Shown: positions 35,527 to 42,706 of the stretch, piece after piece | Numbering within the stretch: position 1 is the stretch's first letter | How the letters are laid out: the number at the start of each line of letters is the position of its first letter | Source of the DNA: Prostheceraeus crozeri | Lineage: Eukaryota; Platyhelminthes; Polycladida; Euryleptidae | Length of the DNA stretch: 64,000 bases | Reading direction: 5' to 3' | Assembly: GCA_907163375.1 (NCBI GenBank) | Contig: CAJQUW010000503.1 | Location: forward strand, 248,001 to 312,000 | The notes under the pieces: model-generated | The model's database searches: none | The model's input: the letters and a program-made list of their open reading frames with translations, nothing else | What the model was told of the DNA's origin: nothing | Program-made: the position numbers and the translations under genes

Positions 35527-36093
35527 ATGCCTACAATTTATAAACACAATCTTAAACATTTTGCTTCAAATCAAAGAATTGCTCATGAACCACGTATGAA
35601 TCCTGTTTATCATTATGATAATAGAGAAACAGTCGGAACACAAAAGTTTCTAGGCACCGCAGGTGCCGTTCACACGGAAGGAGCTGGCATCTTCTCTGGT
35701 ATTGGAAGTATCGTTAACTTAATTAAAAATAATAAAGATTTGATTACATCTGCTGCAAAAGGAGCAGCTGCTATAGGTAGTACAGCTAGTGCAATATCAA
35801 ATGCTGTCAAGTCTCAAAACGAATTAAAACAACTAGAAGCTATTCGTAAACTTAGGAATGATCCCGAAGAACTAAAAAATTTAAAAAAACTTTCAGAGGA
35901 AACAAAAAATAAAATTCCTAACATAGCTGTTGGGGAAACCTTGAGGAGCGGAGCTCCGTCTGATAGTAAACATAAGAAGAAATCAGGCGTAGCCATAAAA
36001 CGTTCAATTGAAGAAATAAGAGGAAATGGCGTGAGTAGCAACCTTCGGTCTAACCAGCAAAGCTGTAGCGGAGCTGGTCTAGCAAAATTCTAA
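35527..36093 (+). CDS. Polinton 1 pVI-like minor virion protein
   Basis: 188 residues against 144 in Polinton 2 (59847-60281). Shared core: IYKHNLKHFAS, then EGAGIFSGIGSIVNLIKNNKDL, a hydrophobic and helical stretch rich in Ala/Gly, and a basic coiled coil with KSQNELKQLEAIRKLRND. The amphipathic helix followed by a basic region recalls adenovirus pVI/pX-type core or membrane-lytic proteins. Near the C-terminus IRGNG fits the adenain cleavage pattern (M/I/L)xGx-G and is retained as MRGNG in Polinton 2. The extra residues relative to Polinton 2 coincide with inserts carrying mini-hairpins at 35653-35667, 35945-35957, 35986-35994 and 36041-36075, all in frame. Confidence 0.7.
   Translation: MPTIYKHNLKHFASNQRIAHEPRMNPVYHYDNRETVGTQKFLGTAGAVHTEGAGIFSGIGSIVNLIKNNKDLITSAAKGAAAIGSTASAISNAVKSQNELKQLEAIRKLRNDPEELKNLKKLSEETKNKIPNIAVGETLRSGAPSDSKHKKKSGVAIKRSIEEIRGNGVSSNLRSNQQSCSGAGLAKF
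35653..36075 (+). repeat. In-frame mini-hairpins within the pVI-like gene
   Basis: GGCACCGCAGGTGCC (35653-35667), GGAGCGGAGCTCC (35945-35957), GGCGTAGCC (35986-35994), ACCTTCGGT (36041-36049), CAGCAAAGCTG (36055-36065) and AGCGGAGCT (36067-36075). Each has a 3-6 bp stem and a 3-nt loop. None is present at the equivalent place in the Polinton 2 gene. Confidence 0.85.
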
Positions 36094-36099
36094 AATTAT

Positions 36100-36215
36100 G
36101 TTTTTTATTAAAATTTTTTTAGTAAAATTTTTTTAGTAAAATTTTTTTAGTAAAATTTTTTTAGCAAAAATTTTTTAGTAAAATTATTTTAGTAAAATTA
36201 TTTTAGCAGAATTTT
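36100..36215 (+). repeat. Tandem AGTAAAATTTTTTT repeats
   Basis: About seven near-identical units of roughly 15 bp between the pVI-like and major capsid genes. Likely replication slippage. Confidence 0.85.
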
Positions 36216-36260
36216 TTCTGTGTGTGAGAAAAACAAAAAGTCAAATTATTTTTTATAAAA

Positions 36261-37595
36261 ATGTCTTCGCTTATCGAAAATAAATTTAGATTAGACGATC
36301 CTCCGTTCGTCAGTTGCAATAAAAAAAAGAGTGACTATATAAGAATTGCTATGAATCCCGGATCTTCCAGTAGAGTAAATACTGGAGGTGATTTAATTTT
36401 TGAAGTTGATAATCAGCAGAGTTATATATATCTACCTGATTCATTTTTACACTGTGAATATTCTTTGTATAGTGATGCCAATTTTACAACACCATTACCA
36501 GAAACCGATAATATTGCACTAGAGAATAATTTCTTTCCAAGATTATTTACACAAATGCGTTTAGATGTTGCAACTCAAAATATAGAAACAATAAGTGATT
36601 CTCCAGGTGTAATTGATACAATGCTTAGATTTATAACAATTGGTGAAAATAATAAAAAGTATGAAATCGAAGGTTGGTTTCCTGATACTAATGATGGTAT
36701 AATTGTTGATGATTTAACTCACGCTGGAACAGATGCAGCAGGAATTGCGAAAGATGTAGAAAATATTGCAAAACAATTAAATAAAACAAACAATAGTGTA
36801 TATAAAGAAAGACGTGAATTTAACAAGAAAAGTAAACAGACAGTAAATTGGTCATTGTCTCCATTATTCGGTTATTTAGATTATGATAAAATATCATATC
36901 AATTAAAATTTAAATTAATAATTCGTCGTACAGCAAATAATGAATTAATCTTTTTTGGTAAGACTGGAAAAAAAGCATATTTAAAAATTGATAGACTTGA
37001 ATGGTGGATTAAGCATATTACTCCTAGTTTAGAGGTTGAAACAGCTATTGCAAAAAGATTAAATACTAACAAACCAATTCCAGTAAATTTTCTAAAGCGT
37101 ACTGCTAGTTCAGTAACTTTTTCCGAACAAAGATTTAACTGGCATTTTACTAGAACTGCGAATACTCCAAGATATTTATTACTAACATTTCAAAGAAATA
37201 ATTCTCCAAGTTTTGATAAGAACAACAATATTTTTCATATTAATACAATTCGAAGTTTACAAGTTTCATTAAATCAAACCCGATATCCAATTGATCTATT
37301 AAGATTCGATGATACCAATAATCAATTTATGGAAGGATATGATTGTTATCGAAATCTTTGTACAGAATTTGGAGTTGAACCACAATTAACTCCTGGAGAT
37401 TGGAGACATTTATATCCAATTTTCTGTTTCGATTTAAGTGCACAATCTGAAGATATTATTAAAAATGGTTGTGATGTAACAATTAATATTGAAAAGAAAG
37501 ATTCCACAACTTCATTGATGGCTTATGGTTTATTGCTAGAAGATGTAAAATATTCTATTGAAATTCTTAATGGAAAGATGGCTAGGATAGGCTAA
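36261..37595 (+). CDS. Polinton 1 major capsid protein (double jelly roll)
   Basis: 444 residues, frame intact and the same length as in Polinton 2 (60342-61676). Typical Polinton/adintovirus hexon-type features: an N-terminal TGGDLIFEVDNQQSYIYLP block, LENNFFPRLFTQ, LSPLFGYLDYDKISYQLKF, KIDRLEWWIKHITP, FNWHFTRTANTPRYLLLTF, and LYPIFCFDLSAQSEDI near the C-terminus. The product would form the pseudo-hexameric capsomers of an icosahedral particle. ATG is preceded by TATAAAA. The stop codon lies inside the first hairpin (GGCTAAAGCC) of mini-hairpin cluster 2. Confidence 0.9.
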   Translation: MSSLIENKFRLDDPPFVSCNKKKSDYIRIAMNPGSSSRVNTGGDLIFEVDNQQSYIYLPDSFLHCEYSLYSDANFTTPLPETDNIALENNFFPRLFTQMRLDVATQNIETISDSPGVIDTMLRFITIGENNKKYEIEGWFPDTNDGIIVDDLTHAGTDAAGIAKDVENIAKQLNKTNNSVYKERREFNKKSKQTVNWSLSPLFGYLDYDKISYQLKFKLIIRRTANNELIFFGKTGKKAYLKIDRLEWWIKHITPSLEVETAIAKRLNTNKPIPVNFLKRTASSVTFSEQRFNWHFTRTANTPRYLLLTFQRNNSPSFDKNNNIFHINTIRSLQVSLNQTRYPIDLLRFDDTNNQFMEGYDCYRNLCTEFGVEPQLTPGDWRHLYPIFCFDLSAQSEDIIKNGCDVTINIEKKDSTTSLMAYGLLLEDVKYSIEILNGKMARIG

Positions 37596-37660
37596 AGCCA
37601 GAGGAGCTTTGCTCCTATCGGTTAGTAACCTGAGGACCTTTGGTCCGATAGGCTAAAGCC
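37590..37660 (+). repeat. Mini-hairpin cluster 2 (Polinton 1)
   Basis: GGCTAAAGCC, GGAGCTTTGCTCC, GGTTAGTAACC, GGACCTTTGGTCC and GGCTAAAGCC in 71 bp. The first contains the major capsid stop codon. It is related in inverted orientation to 35381-35453 and in direct orientation to 61671-61817 after the major capsid gene of Polinton 2. Confidence 0.9.
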
Positions 37661-37684
37661 CAAGACTTCGTCGATTAATTAATT

Positions 37685-37865
37685 TTTTTTCATAACTAGA
37701 ATAGATTAAAATTTTTTTAGTAATTTGTAATAAAATTTTTTGTAACTAGAATAGATTAAAAATTCTAAGCTTAAGAATTTTTCATAACTAGAATAGATTA
37801 AAATTTTTCGTAACTTAAAAATTTTTCATAACTAGAATAGATTTAAAATTCCTAACTTAAAATTT
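37685..37865 (+). repeat. Tandem CATAACTAGAATAGATT repeats
   Basis: Four units sharing TAACTAGAATAGATT(A)AAA, separated by T-rich spacers, fill the gap between the major capsid gene and the next gene. Confidence 0.8.
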
Positions 37866-37876
37866 TTTTATTAAAA

Positions 37877-38360
37877 ATGTCGCAAGCGAAAAGTAATAAT
37901 AATAAAACTGTTGAATTAAAATTACGTAACATTGTTGACAAAAATACACCTAAAACTATTACGATTAACAAAAAAAAGTATTACATAAGTAAACCAATGA
38001 TAGAGAATATTCAATTACAAGAAGAAAAGAATGGCGGGATTCTCCCATTAATTCCACTAATAATAGGTGGCATAGCAGCTGCAGGAAGTGTTGCAGGTGG
38101 GACAGCTGGTATTGTCCAAGCAGTAAATAAAAATAAATCAGAGAAGGCAGCATTAGAAGAACAAAAACGACATAATAGAGAGTTAGAGAAAGTTGCTAGG
38201 GGTGAAGGAGTAGTAGATAATTTTATTAGTAAATTAAAATTAGTTGATGAAGGAAAACGAGTTCTCAAAAAATATTCTCCACAATGTTGATGAGTTAATT
38301 GAAATTAAAGAAACTAAAGAATGTTCTGGAATATATCTAAGTCCTAGTATGATAAGATAA
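37877..38360 (+). pseudogene. Polinton 1 hydrophobic minor virion protein (broken near its end)
   Basis: Homologue of the intact 157-residue gene at 61842-62315. A basic N-terminal region (KTITINKKKYYISKP) is followed by NGGILPLIPLIIGG and an Ala/Gly-rich hydrophobic run, then a charged coiled coil and a C-terminal part. GGILPL followed by a hydrophobic helix resembles the membrane-active virion peptides of adenovirus- and adintovirus-type elements. About one break. Confidence 0.65.
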
Positions 38361-38382
38361 AACATTTATTTTATCTTTTAAA

Positions 38383-39729
38383 ATGAATTCTACAAATTCC
38401 GAAAATTTAATTAAATTAAAAATTGTTAATTTAGATTTATTGAATTATCTATTAAACAAAAATAAAAACTCAAATTGTAAAATTTATGAAGGTAACGACG
38501 ACAAACAAAGTTTGGCTACTATCTACGGTGGTGACATACAAAAAACAATAGAAAACTTTCCTGGTTTTATTTGGAGTAAATATTCGAAAGAAAAACATCT
38601 TCCTGGTCATTCATATACTGGTCCAGGAACTCGATTAGATATAAGACTAGATGAGAATGATAATCCGAAACCAGGTGAAGAACCAATAAATAGAGTAGAT
38701 GCCGCAGCTTACAATCATGATTTAGCTTATCGAAATCATGATCTAAGTTCTCGACATGCAGCTGATAAGAAGATGATTCAAGAATTAGATAGTATTCAAA
38801 ATCCTACATTTAGAGAAAAAATTGAAAGAATGTTTGTTAAGAAAGCTTTACAAGCTAAAATATTATTCGGACAGGGTTTAAATGAAACGACAGCAAAGCT
38901 GTCTGAGAGCAACGCTCGAACCTACGCGTCTGAAATTCATAGGGAATACAGAAGGCCTAAATATTTATTGAAAGTAAAAGTATTTAATAAAGATGATATT
39001 TGGAGTGCTGATCTTATTCATATGCCGAATGAAAAAGATTATAAATACGCATTGACCGTTATAGATTTATATACACGATACGCTTGGGTAAAGCCTTTAA
39101 AAAACAAAAGTGGTCTGTCAGTTAAATATGCGTTTGAAGAAATCTTTAAAGAAAGTAAGAGAAAGCCAAAAAAATTGTTTGTTGATAAAGGGTCGGAATT
39201 TTATAACCGAAACGTTCAGCCAATATTTGAAACTGTTTATTCAACTGAAAATGCAGGGAAGGCTGTAGTAATAGAGCGTTTCAATAGATCATTGAAAAAT
39301 AAAATTTTTAAGAAATTTACTGAGCAAAGAAATCAGAAATGGTTGAAGATATTGCCAGGAATTGTAGAACAGTACAATAATAAAGTTCAGTCAGGTATTG
39401 AAGAAACCCCAAAGAATGCTTCTGACGACCTTGATTTAATACGAAAGAAAATATTCGAGAATAATTATTCGAACGAAAATAATAATTTGAATGAGAGTAA
39501 TCCGAATCTACAGAAACGTAAGCCGAAATTTAAAATTGGAGATAGAGTTAGAATATTTAAATATAAGAATAAATTTGAAAAAGCCTTCGTCGGATACTGG
39601 ACTAAAGAAATATTTGAAGTTTGTAAAATAAACCAAACTTATCCGATTACTTATGAAATCAAAGATTTAGATAATGAAGATATCAGAGGCCGTTTTTATC
39701 AAAATGAATTACAACGAACTGATTTTTAA
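38383..39729 (+). CDS. Polinton 1 phospholipase A2-integrase fusion
   Basis: 448 residues in one open frame. Residues about 65-135 are a parvovirus VP1u-type phospholipase A2 domain: Ca-loop YTGPGTRL (78-85), INRVDAAAYNHDLAY with the catalytic HD pair (112-113), and a following D...ADKKM helix. Residues about 185-340 are a retroviral-type integrase core: DIWSADLI (D210), VDKGSEF (D268), and VIERFNRSLK (E298). The C-terminus (about 388-448) is an SH3/chromo-like tail starting KFKIGDRVRIFKY. In related elements the two activities are separate genes: PLA2 for endosomal escape, integrase for insertion. The junction (residues about 166-185) is coded by a hairpin pair (38889-38917). Polinton 2 has the same fusion (62338-63603). 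Confidence 0.85.
   Translation: MNSTNSENLIKLKIVNLDLLNYLLNKNKNSNCKIYEGNDDKQSLATIYGGDIQKTIENFPGFIWSKYSKEKHLPGHSYTGPGTRLDIRLDENDNPKPGEEPINRVDAAAYNHDLAYRNHDLSSRHAADKKMIQELDSIQNPTFREKIERMFVKKALQAKILFGQGLNETTAKLSESNARTYASEIHREYRRPKYLLKVKVFNKDDIWSADLIHMPNEKDYKYALTVIDLYTRYAWVKPLKNKSGLSVKYAFEEIFKESKRKPKKLFVDKGSEFYNRNVQPIFETVYSTENAGKAVVIERFNRSLKNKIFKKFTEQRNQKWLKILPGIVEQYNNKVQSGIEETPKNASDDLDLIRKKIFENNYSNENNNLNESNPNLQKRKPKFKIGDRVRIFKYKNKFEKAFVGYWTKEIFEVCKINQTYPITYEIKDLDNEDIRGRFYQNELQRTDF
38889..38917 (+). repeat. Hairpin pair at the PLA2-integrase junction (Polinton 1)
   Basis: GACAGCAAAGCTGTC (6-bp stem, AAA loop) and GAGCAACGCTC (4-bp stem, AAC loop). They encode part of the linker TTAKLSESNART between the two domains. 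DNA over this stretch is identical to 62781-62809 in Polinton 2. Confidence 0.9.
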
Positions 39730-39780
39730 TTATCATTATCATTATTATTGGAACTAACGTTTTTCGGGAATTAAATTCCC

Positions 39781-40239
39781 TTATTCAATTCCCTTATTCA
39801 ATTCTAACATAATATCTAGAAATGGTACTCCTTCCTGTAATTTAAAGAAAACATAAAGACATAATTGACCACAATAAGTAGTTCCCGGTTTTTGAATTTG
39901 AAATGTATTATAAATTCCATTGCCAAGTAATTTTTTGACTTCGTTTGTCGGTGGAAGTCCATAAGAGTCGAACCAATAGTTCTCAGCCTCTGGGCGGTCG
40001 AAATAGTAATTATCTCGGTTTTTATTAAAGATACCTGCAGACCAATGTACGCCTTTTTGGTCTGAAGTGTGAAGATTCGTAATGAAATTTACAGTTGGCT
40101 TATTTTTGATCAATTGTAATTCGTCTCTCATTAGAACATGAAAATTCTTTATTCCTAATTCATTTGCGATTTTCTTTAGGTCGAAATTTGTCGTGGTTTG
40201 CGTTCCATATAATTTCAAAAACTCATTTATGTTGCTCAT
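39781..40239 (-). CDS. Polinton 1 adenain-like cysteine protease
   Basis: 152 residues from the ATG at 40239 (a short upstream in-frame extension lacks the start context). Adenovirus-protease-type triad is visible: KGVHWSAGI (His65), NYWFDSYG (Asp91), and TYCGQLCLYVF (Cys127), with a preceding Gln near 115. It would cleave capsid precursors after (M/I/L)xGx or similar sites. Compared with Polinton 2 (63615-64000) there is an internal insertion that repeats a NYYFD/NYWFD phrase. It is transcribed toward the integrase gene. Confidence 0.8.
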   Translation of the reverse strand: MSNINEFLKLYGTQTTTNFDLKKIANELGIKNFHVLMRDELQLIKNKPTVNFITNLHTSDQKGVHWSAGIFNKNRDNYYFDRPEAENYWFDSYGLPPTNEVKKLLGNGIYNTFQIQKPGTTYCGQLCLYVFFKLQEGVPFLDIMLELNKGIE

Positions 40240-40273
40240 TTTATAATTAAAAAAATTTCTTATAGGGATCCCT

Positions 40274-40402
40274 AGAAGACAGAAGGGAGGGGGTATTGAT
40301 TTCAAACTGTTCTCTAATGATGACTTTCCTTACTACTTAGTCAGAAGGGGGGTATTGATTTAAAACTGTTCTCTAATGATGACTTTCCTTACTACTTATT
40401 CG
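40274..40402 (+). repeat. ~64-bp tandem duplication
   Basis: Two copies of CAGAAGG...GGGGTATTGATTT followed by AACTGTTCTCTAATGATG and ACTTTCCTTACTACTTA, upstream of the protease gene. Confidence 0.85.
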
Positions 40403-41164
40403 ATTTTGAAATGATTTAATTTAATCTAAATTAGAACGTTACATTGTTACATTTTATTTTTATGAACTCTCATTAAGAGGATATTGTTTGTTTTATCTGT
40501 ATTAAGACAATGGCAACATCTGTTACCACATTTCTGAAACCGCATGATTGTTTTAGGGGATCATACGGGTTGTGCATTCATAACATGGCGTTAATAGCAT
40601 AAAAGCAATCTATTAATTCATTCTCTGCTTTGAGGGAATATTCTGTTGTTATAGCAATCATTCAATACAATATCGCAGTATCGATAGTCGAGACCAATTG
40701 TCGAGCCAAAACCGCAACTTTTCTGGTTTTGGTCGGTAGTTTGGTTTTGGATCTGGCTCGCGTTATGGCCGATGAAATGATTTACAATGCGGTGCAATTT
40801 CCTCATTGTCATTCAAGTACATTTAATCATACGCGTCATGTCATACCCGTATGTTGTCAAGCAAACTTCATACACCTACAATGCCGCTTTGCTTAGATCA
40901 CCATTCATAATTTTCACTTGCTATTTAAACACGCACAATTCATAAAACGTGACACATTACAATCTTAGTTTAAATCTTATCATCACAATGGTTGGATCTA
41001 CTGAAAGATCTGTTCGATTGGAGACAAAGCGGAGAAGAATTCAGAAGTTAACAAGGGAAATCATACATCTGCAAGCACAAAGTAAAATATTCTTACACTT
41101 GGATATGAGAAGAATTTTTGAATACATCGGAGACCCGCACATCAATTATAGGACATGATTTAAG
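40403..41164 (+). other. Polinton 1 right-end accessory region
   Basis: More G+C-rich than the rest of the element. The best frame is 40988-41158 (56 residues, MVGSTERSVRLETKRRRIQK...), basic and helical, preceded by a TATTTAA box at about 40921. The frames at 40618-40896 on both strands overlap each other and look like chance. Neither has a recognised family; cargo or captured host DNA are possible. Confidence 0.4.
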
Positions 41165-41704
41165 AGAGAGAAAAAATTGTAATTCTCAAATTTGAAATTC
41201 TCAACTTTTATGATTTTCGGTGTCCTGGAACGGTCATGATTTTAAGGGTGAAATGTCATAATCACAAATGTGAGATTCTTAACTTTTATGATTTTTCGGT
41301 GTCCTGGAACGGTCATGATTTAAGCGAGAAAATTGTAATTCACAAATTTTGAGATTCTTAACTTTTCTGATTTTCGGTGTCCTGGAACGGTCATGATTTT
41401 AAGGGTGAAAATTGTAATTCTCAAATTTGAGATTTTGAAAAATTTGAAAATTGGGTATTTTTAAAAACGCCCAAATTTATGAATTTAGGTCTTCATAACC
41501 TGAAAAAGGGTTCAAATTCATGAATTTATGTCGTTTTTAAAAATGCCATTTTTTGAAAAAATGGTACTTTTTGAATGGACTAAATTCATGTATTTAGGTC
41601 TTAATAACCTGAAAAAGGGTTCAAATTCATGAATTTATGTCGTTTTTAAAGATACTATTTTTTTGAATTTTATGGTGTCCTGGAACGGTATTTTGCCCAT
41701 TACT
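41165..41704 (-). repeat. Polinton 1 right TIR with extra tandem units
   Basis: 41352-41704 mirrors the left TIR. Inside it, 41165-41430 holds three tandem units of about 75-85 bp sharing GGTGTCCTGGAACGGTCATG; the left end has only one. The right end is therefore longer through tandem expansion. Confidence 0.85.
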
Positions 41705-41710
41705 GACACA
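41705..41710 (+). repeat. Polinton 1 target-site duplication, right
   Basis: GACACA directly after the right terminus, identical to 24163-24168. Confidence 0.92.
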
Positions 41711-41769
41711 TGTCGCTCTCCAGCCCCTGTGCATCCGTAGTCCGTGCTCAAAACGAAGGAATACTTGAC

Positions 41770-41820
41770 GGAAGATGTATTAACGCCAAATATTTCGGTC
41801 TGAGGCCTTCGTCAGTGGTG
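41770..41820 (-). ncRNA. Hammerhead-ribozyme-like core in the PLE terminal region
   Basis: On the minus strand CTGACGA is followed by GGCCTCAGACC (short imperfect stem II) and then GAAA, which is the conserved hammerhead core; TATT...AATA could form stem III. PLEs are known to carry minimal type I hammerheads in their terminal repeats. The closing base after stem III is not ideal, so activity is uncertain. Confidence 0.4.
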
Positions 41821-42157
41821 ACATAATGAAAAGCACAACCGATTACACCGATAGAACACGTAAGATCATCTCACAATGTACAGAAAGACCGGCAACATAG
41901 TCAAATCATGATGACATAGAAATGGCAGTGACATCGATTGACAATAGAAATGTGGAAGCTAGCCTTTACAATGACGTCATGGTACCAGAACTTGATCAGA
42001 AGCAATAGTGAATAATAGTCAGGCAGAAAATCATAATAATTAAAAAAGGGGAGTGCATAAAAATAATTAGTGACGTAGACCCGACAAAGCAAAAAAGGAT
42101 GACAGAATATGAAATTAGAATAACAATTTGTTTAGACGGTGGAGATCTAATCAGTCA

Positions 42158-42423
42158 ATATGTGTTCAATAAGTCCCGTGGTTACAATCTACAACGAAGA
42201 AATGGTTAAATACTACGTATAAACAATTAAACAATAGGTAATGTTAGTTAAATATCTTTAAGAAATAAGAGCTATAATAATAAGGTCATTAGGTTATAAT
42301 GGTAGCTCTTATTTCTTAAAGATATTTAGCTAACATTACCTATTGTTTAATTGTTCATACGTAGTATTTAAATAACCTTTTATTCGTTGTCGATTGTAAC
42401 CACGTGACTTATTGAACACATAT
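42158..42423. mobile_element. MITE with near full-length hairpin
   Basis: Arms run from TATGTGTTCAATAAGTC inward and match the complement at the other end for about 120 bp each side, including AACAATTAAACAATAGG and AATATCTTTAAGAAATAAG. Flanking TA on both sides fits a Tc1/mariner-type TA duplication. No coding capacity. It sits in the 3' part of the PLE fragment. Confidence 0.75.
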
Positions 42424-42620
42424 AGAATAACAATTGCTGTTACAAAAGTTAGCGTAATACTGAAAAAAGGTTGCGGTCTGTTTTGTATGACAGTCTCACA
42501 TTTTAATGCGCGAATGTGCGGAAAATACTTTTTATAAAGCTGTTCATCCTGCCGGTACTACCCGCCGGACAAGTTAGCAGATTGATTGTATTACTAAAAG
42601 ATGTGGTCGACTTGTTGAGA

Positions 42621-42706
42621 CCGCGTGGTATGAAAGAACGAAGGGACTCAATACACTTTGACTCCGCGTGGTATGAAAGAACGAAGGGACTCAATACACT
42701 TTGACT
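42621..42706 (+). repeat. 43-bp tandem duplication in the PLE
   Basis: Two successive copies starting CCGCGTGGTATGAAAG and ending CACTTTGACT, at the C-terminal end of the endonuclease coding region. Confidence 0.9.

Larger units (their letters stand above)
24169..41704. mobile_element. Polinton/Maverick element 1, complete from end to end
   Basis: The ends read AGTAATGGGC and GCCCATTACT, and the flanks show an exact 6-bp direct duplication GACACA at 24163-24168 and 41705-41710. AG termini, TIRs of at least 353 bp and a 6-bp duplication are the hallmarks of Polintons. The 17.5-kb body carries genes for capsid proteins, packaging ATPase, PolB, integrase and adenain-like protease. TIRs differ at only a few positions by eye, so insertion is fairly recent. 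Several genes are broken (roughly ten breaks overall, most in the polymerase), and a LINE fragment lies inside the polymerase. It is a fossil rather than a working unit. Confidence 0.95.

Noticed and set aside
40618-40896. Overlapping frames on both strands in the right end of Polinton 1
   Set aside because: They oppose each other, have no recognised motif and lack the usual start context.
42116-42436. AGAATAACAATT on both sides of the MITE as a long target duplication
   Set aside because: The left copy is about 30 bp away from the hairpin end; the directly flanking TA is a simpler fit.
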